The notes beneath the pieces are model-generated. The model did no database searches and was not told the origin of the DNA. It saw nothing but the letters and a program-made list of their open reading frames with translations. The position numbers and the translations under genes are program-made. Below, piece after piece: positions 15,533-24,579 of a DNA stretch of 64,000 bases. The stretch's first letter is position 1, and each line of letters begins with the position of its first letter. Origin of the DNA: CAZYSK01 sp964649415 (GTDB lineage Bacteria; Chloroflexota; Anaerolineae; B4-G1). The stretch lies in the NCBI GenBank assembly GCA_964649415.1, contig CAZYSK010000003.1, positions 1 through 64,000 of the forward strand. The letters are read 5' to 3'.

Positions 15533-18500
15533 ATGTCTCACACTCGGCGCGTTGGTGCAGTGATTGACCCCACCGATCCATATTGGGTGCAGGTGAGAGA
15601 AGCTGCGCATACCAGAGCGCAGGCGATCTCCTTGGATCTGGTTTCCATCAGCCTCGTAGACCACCCCGCCGATACCCTCTCCCAAGAGGAATTGATGACC
15701 CTGTTGGAGGAGTTGCTGGCCCTGGAACTGGACGCGCTCATCGCCTGGGCGCTGCCCGAGGAACTGGTCTATCGCATTCCTCAGTTCGGCATCCCCTTGG
15801 TACTTCTGAGCGAGACAGAGATCCACCATCCCCTGCTGGTTTCGCCCCGGGGTCTATACGACGTCGCCCAGTCAGGCGGACGTTACCTTGTCGAGGAAAC
15901 GGGGGAGAGGGGACAGGTGTTGATCTTGGGTGGCTCAATGCAGTCTGGAGGGCAGAGCGACGGTGAAAGCCAGGTAGCTGGTGTCCGCGACGTGCTGCGC
16001 GAGTACCCCAATCTGACCCCTAAACATGTGGCCTGTTCTTGGCTCCACGAGTACGAACAGGCCTACCAGCACGTTTACAGGGCGATGCAGAAGATTGGCG
16101 GCTACGTCGCCGCCGTATTCGGCCTGTCGGACACTCTGGCCCTGGCCGGACGGGATGCCGGATGCGCCCTCGGCCTTGTCGACAGAAAGACGCTGATCGT
16201 GGGCATCGGTGGGACTCCCGCGGCGCTGGCAGAGATCGCTGGCGGCGGTATGAGCGCATCGGTTGAGATCCGTGCCGACGAGTTCGGCCGGCAAGCAGTC
16301 GAGTTGGCCTGCCAGGCTTCCCAGGGTCATTCACTGCCTTCACACTTCGAGTACCAATCCAGACTGGTCACGTCCCAGAACGTGTCTGAGGTAGCTGCTC
16401 AGAAACTCGGTGCCATTGTCAGTCTGTACAGCCGCATGATGGACACCAGGCGTCAGCAGCAACAACAGCGACTGACTCAACTGGAGACCAGTCTGGAGAT
16501 CAGCCGCCGGGTTGGCTCGATTCTGGATCGCCGGCAACTGTCGCACGAGATCGCCAATTTGATCCGCGCTAACTACAACTATGATCGGGTCCAGATCTTT
16601 CACTGGTCGGAGGCAGAGCAGCTTCTGGTTCCACACGAGTCCAGTCAAGGGCAGGCGAACCGAACCGGTATTCCCTTGACCGGATCGGGCGTGTTGGGAC
16701 AGGTGTTGATGCGCAACGAGCCGATCTTCATCCCCGATATACACCGCAGCCCGCGTTTTCCTCCCGATCCCAATTGGCCCGATACACGCACCCGGGTTGT
16801 CTTGCCCATTCGTATGGGGGGCCAGGTCATCGGGCTCCTCGATCTGCACAGCGGACAATCCACCCTGCGCGCTCGACAGGAATTGGTGGGGCTTCAGTCT
16901 CTGGCCGATCAACTAGGAATCGCCATGAGCAACGCGGATCTGTACGGCGAGGCGCTAAAGGCCCAGTCTGCCGCCGAAAAAGCCGACCAACTCAAAACCC
17001 GCTTGCTGGCCAATGTGAGTCACGAGCTGCGCACCCCGCTCAACGCAATCCTCGGCTTTGTCGAACCCGCCCTGGATTCGCCTGCGGCCTACGGGGCAGC
17101 ACTGCCCTCGGAACTGTTGAGCGATCTCCAGCACGTCTATCGCAGTGCTGAGCATTTGCTGCGCGTGATCAACGACCTGCTGGACCTCTCCCGGGCTGAA
17201 ATCGACGAGCTCGACCTTCATCTGGAAATCGTAGACACCCGCTGGTTTCTGGCAGACGTGTTCCATAGCATGGCGGATGGTGTCCCTCCTCAGGGCAACG
17301 TAGAATGGCATCTGCAACTGCCCGAGCGCCTGCCGGTCATCCAGGCCGATCCGCTTCGGTTGCGTCAGATCCTGATCAATCTGCTGAGCAATGCACACAA
17401 GTTTACCGGGAAAGGTCGGATTGTCCTGGGGGCTGAGGTGATCCCTCCCCATCTACATATATGGGTCCAGGACACGGGCGTTGGCATTCCAGCGGAGTGG
17501 CAAGAGCGGATCTTTGAGCCCTTCGTCACGGCCGACCACACGCGTAAACAGTCGGAGGGAATCGGCCTGGGCTTATCAATCACCCGTCGCCTGGTGGCCC
17601 TTCATCGCGGTTCGATGACGCTCGAGAGCCAGCAAGGGCAGGGTAGTATCTTCCACGTTTACCTGCCGTTACCTAGCCTGAGCGAACGACCGGCCTTGCC
17701 GTTCCCGCCATCGGCCCACCCCGCGCTGCTGCTGATTTCAGCTCGGAGCCAGCTGGCGGCAGACATCGTGGCATCTGTCCAGAGGCAGGGATTGGACATA
17801 CGCACGTTGCGGGTGGACGAGGATATTGACGTCCTGCTAGAGGAGGTCCAACCGGTTGCTCTGGCTTGGGATCTAGCCAGGGCGACTCCCGCCGATTGGG
17901 CAATGATTCAGCGCCTGCGTGCCCATGCCCAACTGTGCCAGGTGCCTTTCATCCTGTACGGGCAGGGGCAAGGTGACGAGCGAGGGACGACTCTGGGTGT
18001 GACGGGGCTGATCACCAAGCCGCTGAAGGGTGAGACCTTGTTGGGGGCCATCAACACACTGTGTCCCGTTCACTCGCTTGATCCGATCCTCATCGTAGAC
18101 GACGACCCGCAAGCCCGCGAGCTCTACCAAAGGATCGTGGAGAAGGGGCTGCCCGGGTACCCCGTTCGTACCGCCAGCGACGGTGCTGTGGCCCAGGCCG
18201 TGATGACTGAAGAGCCCCCCTGTCTCGTGATTCTCGACCTGATGATGCCGGAGATGGACGGATTCGAGGTGTTGGATTGGATGCGTGCCGCCCCTCGGAC
18301 CCGGCGTGTGCCGGTCCTGGTCCTGAGTGGGCGGAGATTCACACTCGATGACATCAAGCGACTTGAAGGACACGCACTTGTCACCCTCCAGAGCAAGGAC
18401 ATCCTATCCGAGGACGAGACAAGCACCACGCTGCACCGTATCCTGGTGGGCGTGGATGCCTTGCCCACACCCACGAGCGCCCTGGTCAAGCGCACCGTGG

Positions 18501-18793
18501 CCTACTTCCACCATTATCACGATCGTCCTCTCTCACGCCGAGAGGTGGCGGAAGCCGTTGGGGTGAGCGAGAACCACCTCACCCGCATCTTTCGTCGGGA
18601 GCTCGGGCTCTCGCCCTGGGACTACCTGAACCGGTACCGCATCAAGCAAGCCAAGGAGTTACTGCTTTGTACGAGCGACAGTATCACCTCTGTGGCCCTT
18701 CAGGTGGGCTTCAGCGATCCGGCTTACTTCAGCCGGGTGTTCCGCAAGCACGTCGGCCTGTCCCCCAGTGTGTTCCGGGAGCAAAGCAGATAG
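15533..18793 (+). CDS. Hybrid sensor kinase with LacI-type ligand domain and AraC output
   Basis: A 1086-residue soluble one-protein signalling system. In order: a LacI/periplasmic-binding-like domain (about 4-280; RRVGAVIDPTDPYW, FGLSDTLALAG), a Gln-rich coiled coil, a GAF domain (about 325-475), HisKA with NVSHELRTP (His497), HATPase_c (NLLSNAHKFT, QDTGVGIP, GIGLGLSITRR), a degenerate receiver (about 745-855), a true receiver with phosphoacceptor Asp902 in ILDLMMPEMDG, and a C-terminal AraC-type double helix-turn-helix (ISRR-like SRREVAEAVGVSENHLTRIF, ITSVALQVGFSDPAYFSRVF). No signal peptide or membrane helix is seen, so the sugar-binding-like domain reads a cytoplasmic ligand. It probably activates the ABC importer genes that follow. 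Confidence 0.9.
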   Translation: MSHTRRVGAVIDPTDPYWVQVREAAHTRAQAISLDLVSISLVDHPADTLSQEELMTLLEELLALELDALIAWALPEELVYRIPQFGIPLVLLSETEIHHPLLVSPRGLYDVAQSGGRYLVEETGERGQVLILGGSMQSGGQSDGESQVAGVRDVLREYPNLTPKHVACSWLHEYEQAYQHVYRAMQKIGGYVAAVFGLSDTLALAGRDAGCALGLVDRKTLIVGIGGTPAALAEIAGGGMSASVEIRADEFGRQAVELACQASQGHSLPSHFEYQSRLVTSQNVSEVAAQKLGAIVSLYSRMMDTRRQQQQQRLTQLETSLEISRRVGSILDRRQLSHEIANLIRANYNYDRVQIFHWSEAEQLLVPHESSQGQANRTGIPLTGSGVLGQVLMRNEPIFIPDIHRSPRFPPDPNWPDTRTRVVLPIRMGGQVIGLLDLHSGQSTLRARQELVGLQSLADQLGIAMSNADLYGEALKAQSAAEKADQLKTRLLANVSHELRTPLNAILGFVEPALDSPAAYGAALPSELLSDLQHVYRSAEHLLRVINDLLDLSRAEIDELDLHLEIVDTRWFLADVFHSMADGVPPQGNVEWHLQLPERLPVIQADPLRLRQILINLLSNAHKFTGKGRIVLGAEVIPPHLHIWVQDTGVGIPAEWQERIFEPFVTADHTRKQSEGIGLGLSITRRLVALHRGSMTLESQQGQGSIFHVYLPLPSLSERPALPFPPSAHPALLLISARSQLAADIVASVQRQGLDIRTLRVDEDIDVLLEEVQPVALAWDLARATPADWAMIQRLRAHAQLCQVPFILYGQGQGDERGTTLGVTGLITKPLKGETLLGAINTLCPVHSLDPILIVDDDPQARELYQRIVEKGLPGYPVRTASDGAVAQAVMTEEPPCLVILDLMMPEMDGFEVLDWMRAAPRTRRVPVLVLSGRRFTLDDIKRLEGHALVTLQSKDILSEDETSTTLHRILVGVDALPTPTSALVKRTVAYFHHYHDRPLSRREVAEAVGVSENHLTRIFRRELGLSPWDYLNRYRIKQAKELLLCTSDSITSVALQVGFSDPAYFSRVFRKHVGLSPSVFREQSR

Positions 18794-18828
18794 TGCCAGT
18801 TACGCCATTCTGCCGTTTTTCTCCAAGA

Positions 18829-18864
18829 AGCCGGTGCTATTCTCCAAGCACCGGCTCTCTTTTT
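18829..18864 (+). terminator. Rho-independent terminator after the hybrid sensor gene
   Basis: A perfect 10-bp stem, AGCCGGTGCT with AGCACCGGCT, around an 8-base loop, followed after three bases by five T residues (18860-18864). Confidence 0.85.
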
Positions 18865-18868
18865 GCTC

Positions 18869-18874
18869 TATAAT
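18869..18874 (+). promoter_or_regulatory. Consensus -10 without a -35, candidate activator-dependent promoter
   Basis: TATAAT lies immediately after the terminator, but the bases 16-18 upstream (inside the terminator stem) bear no resemblance to a -35. This is what an AraC-activated promoter of the importer would look like; the remaining 185 bases before the gene show no other clear element. Confidence 0.35.
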
Positions 18875-19058
18875 GGGAGCGCGGTTGTGACGGATTGAGT
18901 CAACTGTCTGCAAGGGCTTGTGGAAGGGAGGTGGTTACGATTGGACGATGTCGTACACCGTTTCCTCGTGGTGAGTCGTTTGTTTGTCGGGCTTCTCATC
19001 CCAACTGAGAGGATCCCCTAGAGAAGCCTAGCCGTTTCAATCAAAGAGGAGGACTGAA

Positions 19059-20138
19059 ATGAAGGACAGTTTCAACCGACGGGATTTCTTGCGTGCAAGT
19101 GCCCTGGCAGCGGCGGGCGGGTTCGTCGTCGGCTGCGGTGTTGGTCCCGCGCCCTCTCCCACCGTGGCATCGACTGAAGAAGCTGCTGAAGCCCCAAGCG
19201 AGGAAGAAGTCGCCAGCGTCAGTGGCAGGATTGGCGAAGGACTCAGGATCGTCTTCTTCCCCGGTGGACCGCCTGGATGCCCCTTCGGCACCGTGGTCTA
19301 CAATGGAGCCCTGGCCGCGGCCAATGACCTGGGCGCCGAGGTCGACTACATGTTCTCAGACTGGAACACCGAGAAGATGGTCACCCAATTCAAAGAGGCG
19401 ATGGCTCTCAGCCCTGACGGGATCTGCGTCATGGGCCACCCGGGCGATGATGCTTTCGAGACCGTTGTTGACGAGGCTGCGGAAAAGGGAATCATCGTCA
19501 CCAGCCAGAACACGACCTTGCCCAGGCTCGAGGCCAAGTACAAGGGCATGGGGTTTGGATACGTGGGCCAGGAGCTGTACGAGTCCGGCTATCTGCTGGG
19601 CCAGGAGGCCATCAAGCGAGCAGGCCTCGCCTCCGGAGATCGAGGCATGGTGTGGGGCCTCCTGTCCCAACCGACCCGCGGCCTGAGGACCAAGGGCGTC
19701 GTTGATGCCTTTGAGGAAGCCGACTTGACCGTGGACTACCTGGAGATCGACGACGCCACCAACGCCGATCCCGCCGCGGGGACCTCGACGTTCACCGGCT
19801 ACGTATCGGCCAATCCCGACGTCAAGGTGGTCTGCACTGATCACGGCGGCCTGACCTCCACCCTGGAGACGTACCTGACGGCCGCGGGCAAGGGGCCGGA
19901 CGATATCTACGGCATCGGCTTCGACCTCTCGTCCGCCACGCTGGAGGCGATCCGGGGTGGTTGGACCGACCTGGTGCTCGATCAGCAACCTTTCCTGCAG
20001 GGATATCTGCCTATCGTGCAGGTCTGCCTGACGAAGAAATTCAAGTTCTCCGGCCTGCACGTCGACACCGGATCCGGCTTCGCGCACGCGGACAACTTCG
20101 AGGACTTGGCCCCGCTGGTCGAGGAGCAGATCCGATAG
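19059..20138 (+). CDS. Sugar ABC transporter solute-binding lipoprotein (RbsB/XylF type)
   Basis: A 359-residue exported protein. The N-terminus has a twin-arginine motif (RRDFLR), a hydrophobic stretch and a lipobox ending in Cys (VVGC), followed by an acidic linker, so it should be exported folded by Tat and anchored as a lipoprotein. The rest is a two-lobed Peripla_BP_4 fold (MSPDGICVMGHPGDDAF-like ALSPDGICVMGHPGDDA; GIGFDLSSATLEAI; LVLDQQPFLQGYLPI) as in ribose, xylose and fructose importers. AGGAGG lies eight bases before the ATG. With the next two genes it forms a complete CUT2-type importer. Confidence 0.9.
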   Translation: MKDSFNRRDFLRASALAAAGGFVVGCGVGPAPSPTVASTEEAAEAPSEEEVASVSGRIGEGLRIVFFPGGPPGCPFGTVVYNGALAAANDLGAEVDYMFSDWNTEKMVTQFKEAMALSPDGICVMGHPGDDAFETVVDEAAEKGIIVTSQNTTLPRLEAKYKGMGFGYVGQELYESGYLLGQEAIKRAGLASGDRGMVWGLLSQPTRGLRTKGVVDAFEEADLTVDYLEIDDATNADPAAGTSTFTGYVSANPDVKVVCTDHGGLTSTLETYLTAAGKGPDDIYGIGFDLSSATLEAIRGGWTDLVLDQQPFLQGYLPIVQVCLTKKFKFSGLHVDTGSGFAHADNFEDLAPLVEEQIR

Positions 20139-20240
20139 ACTCCAGTGCTTCGCCAGAGTGCTGGAAGAAGTACCTGCGGCAAACGGCGCAAGATCAGTAA
20201 CGTCTGGACCGTGTCCAGAGAGTGGGCAGCAAAGACAGCC

Positions 20241-20269
20241 TTGTGCCGTTTGCCCCCCTGTGCTAAAAT
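20241..20269 (+). promoter_or_regulatory. Candidate promoter for the ATPase-permease genes
   Basis: TTGTGC (20241-20246), 17 bases, TAAAAT (20264-20269), in the 213-base gap between the binding-protein and ATPase genes. It could allow the binding protein to be made at a different level. Confidence 0.4.
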
Positions 20270-20351
20270 CCACCACTATCGAATGACTTCATACATACAC
20301 TTGCGCGCGCCACGGAGCCTGGCGGTGAGCGCACGTCAAGGAGGCCGGTCG

Positions 20352-21137
20352 ATGGATTACATACTTGAGATGAAAAACATCTCCAAGACCTTTGGAGAAG
20401 TTCAGGCGCTGCGCCAGGTTGACTTTGCCGTCTCCCGCGGTGAAGTCGTGGGCCTGCTGGGCGATAACGGAGCCGGCAAGTCCACGTTGATCAAGATCGT
20501 GACTGGCTACCATCGCCCAGATCCGGACGGCAGCGAGATGTACTTCAATGGCCGGAAGATAGAGAACCTGTCTGTCTCAGAAGCTCGCGAGCTTGGCATC
20601 GAGACCGTCTACCAGGAACGTGCCCTGGCCGATCTCCAGACGCTGTGGCGAAACATCTTCATGGGGCGAGAGCTGACGACCAGGCTCGGGTTCCTGGACG
20701 TGAGAAAAATGCGGCATGAAACGGAAAAACTGATGGTCGGATCGATGGGGTTCACTTCCTCAGCGGTCGCGTCCGACTCGGTGGTCAAGACCTTTTCCGG
20801 AGGGGAGAAGCAGGGAGTTGCTATCGTGCGCGCCCTGCATTTTGACGCAGAACTCATTATTCTGGACGAGCCGACGATGGGCCTGTCGCTGTCAGAGACC
20901 AAGAAACTGCTCGAGTTCGTGCGCGGTGTCAAGGAAGCCAGGAAGTCGTGCATATTCATCGATCACAACGTGTTCCACGTGTATTCAGTTGCGGATAGGG
21001 TCGTCGTTTTGGACCGAGGCGCTGTCGCTGGCGAGTTTATGACTAAGGACATCACACTGGAACAACTGATGGACAAGATGTATCGCGTGGCTCAGACAGG
21101 GCATTTGAATGGCAATGGTTCTGAGCAGACTGGCTGA
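20352..21137 (+). CDS. Sugar ABC transporter ATP-binding protein
   Basis: A 261-residue ATPase with a single ABC domain, unlike the duplicated RbsA/XylG type of about 500 residues and like FrcA of the fructose importer. Walker A is GDNGAGKST, the signature is FSGGEKQ (a variant of LSGGQ), Walker B is LIILDEPTMGLS and the switch histidine is in IFIDHN. It powers uptake by the neighbouring permease. Start ATG 20352 follows GGAGG; longer upstream readings run through the promoter. Confidence 0.92.
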   Translation: MDYILEMKNISKTFGEVQALRQVDFAVSRGEVVGLLGDNGAGKSTLIKIVTGYHRPDPDGSEMYFNGRKIENLSVSEARELGIETVYQERALADLQTLWRNIFMGRELTTRLGFLDVRKMRHETEKLMVGSMGFTSSAVASDSVVKTFSGGEKQGVAIVRALHFDAELIILDEPTMGLSLSETKKLLEFVRGVKEARKSCIFIDHNVFHVYSVADRVVVLDRGAVAGEFMTKDITLEQLMDKMYRVAQTGHLNGNGSEQTG

Positions 21138-21179
21138 AGCAGCAACCCGACACTGTGGATGTAGACAAAAGGAGACAAA

Positions 21180-22229
21180 ATGGTCGCAGTAAACGATCAA
21201 TCCAAGGCTGCCGGCCAGACGCGATCTTGGCAGAGCAGGTCGAGCGGGTTCCTCCGCACGTATGGACTGCAGATTGGCATCTTCTGCGTCCTGCTGGTCA
21301 TTTGGGGCATCTTTGTCGTCGGGGCACCGGAGACGTTCCTTTCGTCCAACATCTACGCGGCCTACATGTCCACCATCCCGTTCTTCGCTGTCATCGCCCT
21401 GCCACTGACGATGATCGTCATCGCGGGAGAGATGGATCTGTCGTTCCCATCCATCATGGGCGTAGGCATGGTGGCATTCGTCAACGTTTGGGCATTGACC
21501 CACAGCGTCCTGTTGGCCCTCATCGCCAGCCTGGTTATGGGATTCCTGGTGGGACTGCTAAACGGAGTGATCGTAGTCAGGTTAGGAATCCCATCGCTGG
21601 TGGCGACCCTCGGCACGCAGTTCTTTTGGAAAGGGTTCGTCCTCGTCATTACCGACGCAGGCGGCTTCTCACTGGTGCCGGTGAAGGGGACAGTTCTGCG
21701 CCAAGCGCTGGTGGGCAGAGCCGCGGGTTACCTGCCCGCTCAGATGATCTGGGCCGTCGTCGTGGCGGTGCTCGTGTGGGTCTTCTTGAATCGCCACAAG
21801 TTCGGCGCCCACGTCTACCTCATCGGCGATAACGTGGAGAGCGCCAGGCTCATGGGCGTCAACGTCGACCGCACCAGGATGTTGAATTTCGCCATTCTGG
21901 GCACCGCCGCAGCCTTTGGGGGTGTTCTGTCCAGCCTTGAGCAGTCCTACTTCTGGGTGTCTCTGGGCGACGGATACCTCCTAAAGACGATGGCATCCGT
22001 GTTCCTGGGAGGCACCTCGGTTTTCGGCGGAGTAGGCACAGTATTCGGCACGTTCATCGGCAGCTTGATCATCGGCGCTATAGAAGCCGGAATCGTCGCC
22101 ATAGGCAAGGTAGAGATCCTGGGCTTGGTCATAAAACTGTCAGGATTCTGGACGCAGCTGATATATGGGCTGATTATCGTCATATCCGTGTCGATGCAGA
22201 ACGTCCTCAGCAGGAGGCTGTCACGCTGA
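21180..22229 (+). CDS. Sugar ABC transporter permease (RbsC/FrcC type)
   Basis: A 349-residue inner-membrane permease of the BPD_transp_2 family with about nine or ten hydrophobic helices. It has the conserved GEMDLSFPSIMG segment, GLLNGVIVVRLGIPSLVATLGTQFFWKG, and the EAA-like cytoplasmic loop IGDNVESARLMGVNVDR that touches the ATPase. AAGGAG precedes the ATG at 21180. It completes the importer with the lipoprotein and ATPase upstream; the transported compound is unproven, and the neighbouring galactokinase points to a galactose-like sugar. Confidence 0.92.
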   Translation: MVAVNDQSKAAGQTRSWQSRSSGFLRTYGLQIGIFCVLLVIWGIFVVGAPETFLSSNIYAAYMSTIPFFAVIALPLTMIVIAGEMDLSFPSIMGVGMVAFVNVWALTHSVLLALIASLVMGFLVGLLNGVIVVRLGIPSLVATLGTQFFWKGFVLVITDAGGFSLVPVKGTVLRQALVGRAAGYLPAQMIWAVVVAVLVWVFLNRHKFGAHVYLIGDNVESARLMGVNVDRTRMLNFAILGTAAAFGGVLSSLEQSYFWVSLGDGYLLKTMASVFLGGTSVFGGVGTVFGTFIGSLIIGAIEAGIVAIGKVEILGLVIKLSGFWTQLIYGLIIVISVSMQNVLSRRLSR

Positions 22230-22401
22230 CGGGCGCATCTCGGATTCTTGGCAGGGGGCGCTATTGACCTTCGTCGCACCCTGCGAGTTGCCCGAGCATC
22301 GGGGCTGACATGCGCCCCACTCCTGGCCCGGCGTGTCTATGAGCAAACGGCGACTCTACCGGCACGTTGGGCCAGTTTCATCTTGCGGGAAGGAGTGACC
22401 G

Positions 22402-23508
22402 GTGAAACACCGTCATCGCGTTCTCATGGCCCTCAACCACGAACAGCCAGACAGGTGCCCGATGCAGGTCAGCTTCACCCCCGAGTTCGCCGTGAGGCTC
22501 AGAAACGACCTGGGTATGTCGGATACAGCTATGCACAACCCCCACGGAGGGGGAAACACCTACGCGTTGGAGCGCGCTCTGGACGAGGATTTGCTTCTGA
22601 CGTCCGTTGGATGGGCTAATTCGTACTACGCCACCGACACGCTCAGCGAGGATGGTGTGCACTACACGGATGAGTGGGGGGTTGGATGGAAGAACGTGCC
22701 GTATGAAACAAAGTTCGGCACCGGTCACTATACCGAGATCGCAAACCATCCGCTAGCTGACGACGCCGCGATAGCCTCGTATCAACCGCCCGATCCGAAC
22801 CGGCCCGAGCTGTACGTCGAAGCGAAAAGCGTGATCCGGGAGTTCAAGGACGAATACTGGATCGTCGGCGTCACAGTCTGTACGATCTTTGAGACGGCCT
22901 GGGCTCTCAGAGGACTTCCCAGGACCTTGATGGACCTTGTCCTCAATCCTGCTCTTGTGGAAGATCTCTTGGACATCCCTTTTCACTACCACCTGACAGC
23001 AGCCAGCAAACTGACAGAGCTGGGCGTCGACATGATCTGGACCGGGGACGACATGGGCAGCCAGGACCGTATGCTCATCTCTCCGGCGACCTGGCGGCGG
23101 TTTTTCAAGCCCCGTATGGCGTCGTTCATCGCTACCCTGAAGCAGATCAACCCAGACGTGAAGGTGGCCTATCACTCAGATGGCGATATCACCCCCATTA
23201 TCCCCGACCTTATCGACATCGGATTGGACGTCCTCAATCCCGTTCAGCCCAGGTCTATGGACCCGGAAAGACTAAAGAAGGCGTATGGGGAGCGGCTGTG
23301 CTACTGGGGCACGATCGACGAGCAGCACACCCTCCCCTTTGGCACGCCAGCCGAGGTCGAGCAAGAGGTAGTCACCCGGCTGAAGACGATCGGCCAAAAC
23401 GGCGGATTGATCATCGGACCCACGCATCATGTGCAGCTCGATACACCGCTCGAGGCTTTCTGGGCTATGGTCAATACAATCACAGGGACGCCCTACGACT
23501 CTCTGTGA
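22402..23508 (+). CDS. Divergent uroporphyrinogen decarboxylase family protein 1
   Basis: A 368-residue TIM-barrel protein of the UroD/MtaA superfamily, starting at GTG behind AAGGAG. True HemE motifs (RQAGRYL) are absent, so it is not the heme enzyme. The HxC zinc motif of MtaA-type methyltransferases is replaced by YHSDGDI, and the later Cys region reads IGPTHHVQLDTP, so a His/Asp site is possible instead. Its context (sugar importer, galactokinase, MeTr-like protein) suggests a role in breakdown of an imported compound, possibly methyl or one-carbon transfer. It shares its layout with the next gene and may form a heterodimer with it. Confidence 0.8.
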   Translation: MKHRHRVLMALNHEQPDRCPMQVSFTPEFAVRLRNDLGMSDTAMHNPHGGGNTYALERALDEDLLLTSVGWANSYYATDTLSEDGVHYTDEWGVGWKNVPYETKFGTGHYTEIANHPLADDAAIASYQPPDPNRPELYVEAKSVIREFKDEYWIVGVTVCTIFETAWALRGLPRTLMDLVLNPALVEDLLDIPFHYHLTAASKLTELGVDMIWTGDDMGSQDRMLISPATWRRFFKPRMASFIATLKQINPDVKVAYHSDGDITPIIPDLIDIGLDVLNPVQPRSMDPERLKKAYGERLCYWGTIDEQHTLPFGTPAEVEQEVVTRLKTIGQNGGLIIGPTHHVQLDTPLEAFWAMVNTITGTPYDSL

Positions 23509-23520
23509 CACGGCGAGAGG

Positions 23521-24579
23521 ATGGCAGACTGGATGAAGTTGACGCATAAGGAACGCATACAGCGCGCCATTCGGCGGGAGCCGGTCGACCGGGTGCCCAC
23601 GCAAGTCAACTATACGCACGCGATGGGCGAGAAGCTGGCCGCGCACCTGGGTGTGCCGCTGGACAGGCTGCCCGTCCGGATGGACAACCACCTGGTGCGC
23701 CTTGATCCGCCAGATGCAGTCCGTCCGCCCTGTTCGCGCCGCGTGAGTGAGGACGGACGGGTAGCCTATGACTGGTGGGGCGCCGGTTGGAGCACGGAAG
23801 AGGAAGGGTATTTCCTGGTGGACCCACCGCTGGCCGGGGCAACAGCGCTGGAGGGCTTCTCCTGGCCTGATCCCCACGCACCTCACTTGCTGGATGAGAC
23901 AGCGCAGTTCCTCGCCAGGTACGGTGACCAGCACTTCTGCGCTCCCAACTTCGGGTTTTGCCTGTTCGAGCGCGCCTGGTCACTGCGCGGATTCGAGGCT
24001 TTCCTGATGGACCTGGCGCTGAACCCGACCTTCGTGGAGGACCTACTGGAGCGGATCACCGACATCCAGGTGACGCTGGCCCGGCGATTCGTGGCACTGG
24101 GCGTGGACGGCGGTTACTTTGGCGACGACTATGGCATGCAGAAGAATCTGCTCTTTTCGCCCAAGACGTGGCGCGCGCTGTTCAAACCGCGCCTGGCCCG
24201 GATGTTCGCCGTGTTCCGCGAGGCTGGCCTGCCGGTCATCCTCCACTCTGACGGCGACATTGCCGCGATCCTACCCGACCTGGTGGAAATCGGAATGACT
24301 GTGTTGAATCCTGTGCAGCCCGAGGTACTGGATCACGCCTGGCTGCAGCGCACCTTCGGTTCTCACCTGGCCTATTACGGTGGTGTGTCCACCCAGACGG
24401 TGTTGCCCCACGGCACACTGGCGGAGGTACGAGCCGCCGTGGATGAATGTGTGCAGACGCTGGCTCCCGATGGTACAGGATTACTGCTTGGCCCATCCCA
24501 TCGCCTGATGACGGACATCCCCCTGGAGAACGTCGATGCGCTGCTGGCAGCGTTCGCCGCTTCAGGAGAGAGCGGATGA
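23521..24579 (+). CDS. Divergent uroporphyrinogen decarboxylase family protein 2
   Basis: A 352-residue paralogue of the preceding protein, 12 bases downstream. It shares WGAGWSTE/WGVGWKNV, FERAWSLRGFEAFLMD/FETAWALRGLPRTLMD, GDDYGMQ/GDDMGSQ, HSDGDIAAI/HSDGDITPI, NPVQP and GPSH/GPTH. As in its partner, the HxC zinc motif is missing. Two unequal copies in tandem suggest a heteromeric enzyme or successive steps on related substrates. Its last codons overlap the start of galactokinase (ATGA), so translation of the two is probably coupled. Confidence 0.8.
   Translation: MADWMKLTHKERIQRAIRREPVDRVPTQVNYTHAMGEKLAAHLGVPLDRLPVRMDNHLVRLDPPDAVRPPCSRRVSEDGRVAYDWWGAGWSTEEEGYFLVDPPLAGATALEGFSWPDPHAPHLLDETAQFLARYGDQHFCAPNFGFCLFERAWSLRGFEAFLMDLALNPTFVEDLLERITDIQVTLARRFVALGVDGGYFGDDYGMQKNLLFSPKTWRALFKPRLARMFAVFREAGLPVILHSDGDIAAILPDLVEIGMTVLNPVQPEVLDHAWLQRTFGSHLAYYGGVSTQTVLPHGTLAEVRAAVDECVQTLAPDGTGLLLGPSHRLMTDIPLENVDALLAAFAASGESG

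Noticed and set aside
22402..24579. hemE (heme biosynthesis) for the two UroD-family genes
   Set aside because: The RQAGRYL and other HemE active-site motifs are missing, there are two tandem copies, and the neighbours are a sugar importer and galK.
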